A stretch of DNA of 5,451 nucleotides, from positions 1-5,451 of the forward strand of contig JAQUUB010000201.1 in the NCBI GenBank assembly GCA_028694115.1, given 5' to 3'. The notes below the pieces were generated by a model. The model was given only the letters and a program-made list of their open reading frames with translations, searched no databases and was not told the origin of the DNA. The DNA is from Lachnospiraceae bacterium. GTDB lineage: Bacteria > Bacillota_A > Clostridia > Lachnospirales > Lachnospiraceae. Position numbers and translations under genes: made by a program. Shown piece after piece: positions 3,792 to 5,451 of this stretch; the first letter of the stretch is position 1, and each line of letters starts with the position of its first letter.

Positions 3792-4701
3792 ATTAGTATT
3801 ATTTGAGTCACAGGATGGAAGTGTAAAATTGGATGTTAATGTTGAAGAGGAAACAGTATGGTTAACTCAGGCACAGATGATTCTTCTTTTTGAAAGAGAC
3901 CAATCAGTTATCTCAAGACATATTAATAATGCATTTAAAGAGGAAGTGGACTCCGAAAGCAATATGCATTTTTTGCATATTGCAAATTCTGATAAACCAG
4001 TGAAGTGTTATAGCCTTGATGTCATCATTTCTGTTGGTTATCGCGTAAAATCTCAGAGAGGCGTAGAATTCCGTAGATGGGCTAACTCCGTATTAAAGGA
4101 TTACATATTAAAAGGATATGCAGTAAATAATAATCGCATAAGCCAGTTGAATGAGGTTGTGCGAATTATGAAGCGAACAGATCACATGTTAGATGCAAAG
4201 CAAGTTCTAAGCGTAGTGGAACAATATACTGTCGCACTGGATATGTTGGATGATTACGACCATCAGAGGATTAGTAAACCGAAAGGTAATACGACAACCT
4301 ATGTTTTAACCTACGAAGAATGCAAAGATGTTATATCAAAAATGAAATTTGCATCAGATAGCGAGCTGTTTGGCAACGAAAAAGATGATTCTTTTGCAGG
4401 TAGTATAGGAACAATATACCAGACCTTTGGCGGACAGGATGTTTATCCGTCTGTGGAAGAGAAAGCGGCTAATCTTCTGTATTTTGTGACAAAAAATCAT
4501 TCTTTTTCAGACGGCAATAAAAGGATTGCAGCGACAATGTTCTTATATTTCTTGGACAAGAATGGAATGTTAATGCTGGATGGCAAAAAAATTATTGAAG
4601 ATTATACGTTAGTTGCAATTACAATCATGATTGCAGAATCAAAGCCAGAGGAAAAAGAGACAATGGTTAAACTGGTAATGAATTTCTTGAAAGGATGCTA
4701 G
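3781..4701 (+). CDS. RhuM-Fic/Doc fusion, toxin-like protein
   Basis: 306 residues. Residues 1-125 are a RhuM-type N-terminal domain (ETVWLTQAQMILLFERD at 24-40, a helix-turn-helix-like QSVISRHI at 41-48, SLDVIISVGYRVKS at 78-91, FRRWANSVLKDYILKGYAVN at 97-116). Residues 125-170 look helical, a linker. Residues about 173-306 are a Fic/Doc domain with flap GSIGTIYQTFGGQDVYPS (207-224) and active-site motif HSFSDGNKRIAA (240-251). NKR instead of NGR in the motif is the Doc form, which in phage P1 Doc phosphorylates EF-Tu rather than AMPylating a target. His240, Phe242, Asp244 and Arg248 are all present. ATG 3781 is chosen because GGGAGG (3767-3772) lies eight bases upstream; TTG 3778 is the alternative. 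It overlaps the XRE regulator upstream and is the only intact gene of the accessory block. A 10-base-arm palindrome lies inside it at 3959-3983. The target is unknown. Confidence 0.88.
   Translation: MKNELVLFESQDGSVKLDVNVEEETVWLTQAQMILLFERDQSVISRHINNAFKEEVDSESNMHFLHIANSDKPVKCYSLDVIISVGYRVKSQRGVEFRRWANSVLKDYILKGYAVNNNRISQLNEVVRIMKRTDHMLDAKQVLSVVEQYTVALDMLDDYDHQRISKPKGNTTTYVLTYEECKDVISKMKFASDSELFGNEKDDSFAGSIGTIYQTFGGQDVYPSVEEKAANLLYFVTKNHSFSDGNKRIAATMFLYFLDKNGMLMLDGKKIIEDYTLVAITIMIAESKPEEKETMVKLVMNFLKGC
3959..3983. repeat. perfect inverted repeat inside the RhuM domain of the Fic fusion
   Basis: GCAATATGCA (3959-3968) and its exact reverse complement (3974-3983) flank a five-T loop. It lies within codons for SNMHFLHIA (residues 37-45 when counted from Glu24 of ETVW as 1). 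The centre is at 3971, in the Phe codon aligned to within one residue of the centre of the palindrome at 2287-2313 in the other RhuM domain. The two repeats share no sequence. Confidence 0.95.
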
Positions 4702-4732
4702 AACCTTCAAATTAAAAGCTAATGTGTCAAAT

Positions 4733-4770
4733 AAAAGCGTTTCGAAATGAAAAGAAACGGAAGAGCTTTT
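4733..4770 (+). terminator. candidate terminator after the RhuM-Fic gene
   Basis: CGTTTC (4738-4743) pairs with GAAACG (4754-4759), and outside it AAAAG (4733-4737) pairs with CTTTT (4766-4770) across a bulge at 4760-4765. The outer arm supplies a short T-run. It lies 32 bases past the stop codon and before the thiamine riboswitch. The bulge and short T-run make this moderate. Confidence 0.45.
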
Positions 4771-4776
4771 GTGGAC

Positions 4777-4810
4777 TTGTTTTCTTGTGAAAGAAAGCAT
4801 GTAATATACT
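4777..4810 (+). promoter_or_regulatory. probable promoter of the thiM transcript
   Basis: The -10-like box TATACT (4805-4810) puts the start of transcription near 4817, just ahead of the riboswitch core. No good -35 box is present at 17 bases (TTCTTG at 4782-4787); TTGTTT (4777-4782) and TTGTGA (4785-4790) are at poor distance. The position is supported mainly by the riboswitch downstream. Confidence 0.35.
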
Positions 4811-4823
4811 TAATTGAAGAAAA

Positions 4824-4906
4824 AGGGAGCTCATAGTAATGGGCTGAGAGGAGACTGTCACTGTCTTGACCTACTACCTGATTTGGATAATGCCAACGTA
4901 GGGATA
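4824..4906 (+). promoter_or_regulatory. TPP riboswitch (THI element)
   Basis: The aptamer senses thiamine pyrophosphate. The conserved cores are present: GGGAGC (4825-4830), CTGAGA (4844-4849), and ACCTGATTTGGATAATGCC (4876-4894) followed by AACGTAGGGA (4895-4904). Stems that can be drawn are GCTCAT/ATGGGC (4829-4834 with 4839-4844) and the variable AGAC/GTCT (4852-4855 with 4863-4866). The closing P1 helix is not evident next to the core; TACTTA (4807-4812) could pair with TAAGTA (4907-4912), but it lies before the predicted transcription start and is separated from the core by about 12 bases. The riboswitch controls thiM through the terminator at 4927-4961. Confidence 0.93.
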
Positions 4907-4932
4907 TAAGTAAAGAAGTATTTACGCTGCGT
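4896..4932 (+). promoter_or_regulatory. antiterminator pairing of the TPP switch
   Basis: ACGTAG (4896-4901), part of the conserved aptamer 3' core, can pair with CTGCGT (4927-4932), the first half of the terminator stem, leaving between them a small GTAAA/TTTAC hairpin (4910-4914 with 4921-4925). Without ligand this fold would disrupt the terminator. With TPP bound, the aptamer holds ACGTAG and the terminator forms. The pairing is seen in the sequence; the switching is inferred. Confidence 0.6.
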
Positions 4933-4961
4933 ATAATCAGAAAGGTTATATGCAGTTTTTT
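4927..4961 (+). terminator. riboswitch-controlled intrinsic terminator
   Basis: CTGCGTATAA (4927-4936) pairs with TTATATGCAG (4946-4955), ten pairs with one G-U wobble and a nine-base loop, followed by six T (4956-4961). It lies between aptamer and thiM, the standard Firmicute expression platform for ligand-induced premature termination. Confidence 0.88.
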
Positions 4962-5025
4962 ATACCCAGTTTTATACAATAACAAATCTGTTCTTCAATA
5001 AATATAAAAATAGGGAGAAAGAAAA

Positions 5026-5451
5026 ATGTTCAATCAATGTTTGAAAAGCGTAAGAGAAATGGGACCTTTAGTTCACAACATTACAAATTATGTCACGGTA
5101 AATGATGTGGCCAATGTGCTTCTGGCTTGTGGCGCAAGTCCAATTATGTCAGATGATCAGGAGGATGTAGAAGATATTACCAGTATCTGTGGTGGCTTAA
5201 ATATCAATATTGGTACCCTAAATCAATGTACTATTCCATCTATGTATGCGGCAGGGAAAAAGGCAAATGAACTTGGACACCCAGTGCTTCTTGACCCGGT
5301 TGGAGCGGGAGCAAGCAGACTTCGTACGGATACTGCACTTGGTTTAATGAAAGAAGTGAAGTTCGATGTGATTCGTGGAAATATTTCCGAGATTAAGACT
5401 TTGTATTTTGGGACAGGAAGCACAAAAGGTGTAGATGCTGATGTTGCAGAT
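5026..5451 (+). CDS. thiM: hydroxyethylthiazole kinase ThiM, 3' end outside window
   Basis: ThiM phosphorylates the thiamine precursor 4-methyl-5-(2-hydroxyethyl)thiazole with ATP, so thiazole can be salvaged and joined to HMP-pyrophosphate by ThiE. The first 142 residues are visible, about half of the usual 260-275. Motifs: GPLVHNITNYVTVNDVAN (13-30), GASPIMSDD (36-44), LLDPVGAGAS (88-97) and VIRGNISEI (115-123), all typical of this ribokinase-fold family. The catalytic cysteine region and C-terminus lie beyond the window. The start ATG is supported by AGGGAG (5012-5017) eight bases upstream. It is preceded by the TPP riboswitch and terminator, so expression should fall when thiamine pyrophosphate is plentiful. 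thiE or thiD probably follow. Confidence 0.95.
   Translation, partial: MFNQCLKSVREMGPLVHNITNYVTVNDVANVLLACGASPIMSDDQEDVEDITSICGGLNINIGTLNQCTIPSMYAAGKKANELGHPVLLDPVGAGASRLRTDTALGLMKEVKFDVIRGNISEIKTLYFGTGSTKGVDADVAD

Noticed and set aside
1..5451. CRISPR arrays, tRNA or rRNA genes, complete insertion sequences
   Set aside because: No regularly spaced direct repeats, cloverleaf signatures, rRNA motifs or transposase coding sequence were seen.

Overview
The window reads as AT-rich DNA of a gut-type Firmicute, most likely a Lachnospiraceae (Clostridia). The signs are AGGAGG-type ribosome binding sites, consensus sigma-A promoters, a TPP-riboswitch-controlled thiM and a stray RlmD C-terminal fragment of the type I associate with Lachnospiraceae. 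Two ordinary metabolic genes flank a junk-rich accessory island.

Layout. 1-500 holds no intact gene: a coding-like remnant, an orphan ribosome binding site with a signal-peptide stub, and a stem-loop-rich stretch. 508-1461 is a self-contained transcription unit. It has a promoter with a palindromic operator in its spacer, a GC-rich hairpin at the predicted 5' end of the mRNA, a 280-residue short-chain dehydrogenase and an intrinsic terminator. 1465-1945 has a strong promoter, a hairpin-rich leader without a gene, and the orphan RlmD tail. 2061-3077 is a mosaic of broken genes: a RhuM-family gene without a start codon, joined out of frame to a KilA-N gene with an internal deletion, joined to a kinase-like tail carrying a stop. 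3087-3603 is a GNAT acetyltransferase whose C-terminus is replaced by the tail of a second GNAT in another frame. 3588-4770 is a toxin-antitoxin-like pair: a 5'-truncated XRE regulator overlapping an intact RhuM-Fic/Doc fusion, followed by a candidate terminator. 4805-5451 is a thiamine-salvage unit: TPP riboswitch, terminator, and thiM cut by the window end.

The most striking signal is in the accessory island. The two RhuM domains and the KilA-N domain each carry a long inverted repeat inside the coding sequence. In the two RhuM copies the repeats are perfect, unrelated in sequence, and sit at the same position in the protein alignment, about 41 residues after the shared ETVWLTQAQ motif. That is covariation: pairing is kept while sequence changes. 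In KilA-N the palindrome is in codon register, so each codon in one half is the reverse complement of a codon in the other (15 of 16 base pairs). I propose that these phage-type DNA-binding domain families carry a self-encoded, co-varying DNA site or RNA hairpin within their own genes.
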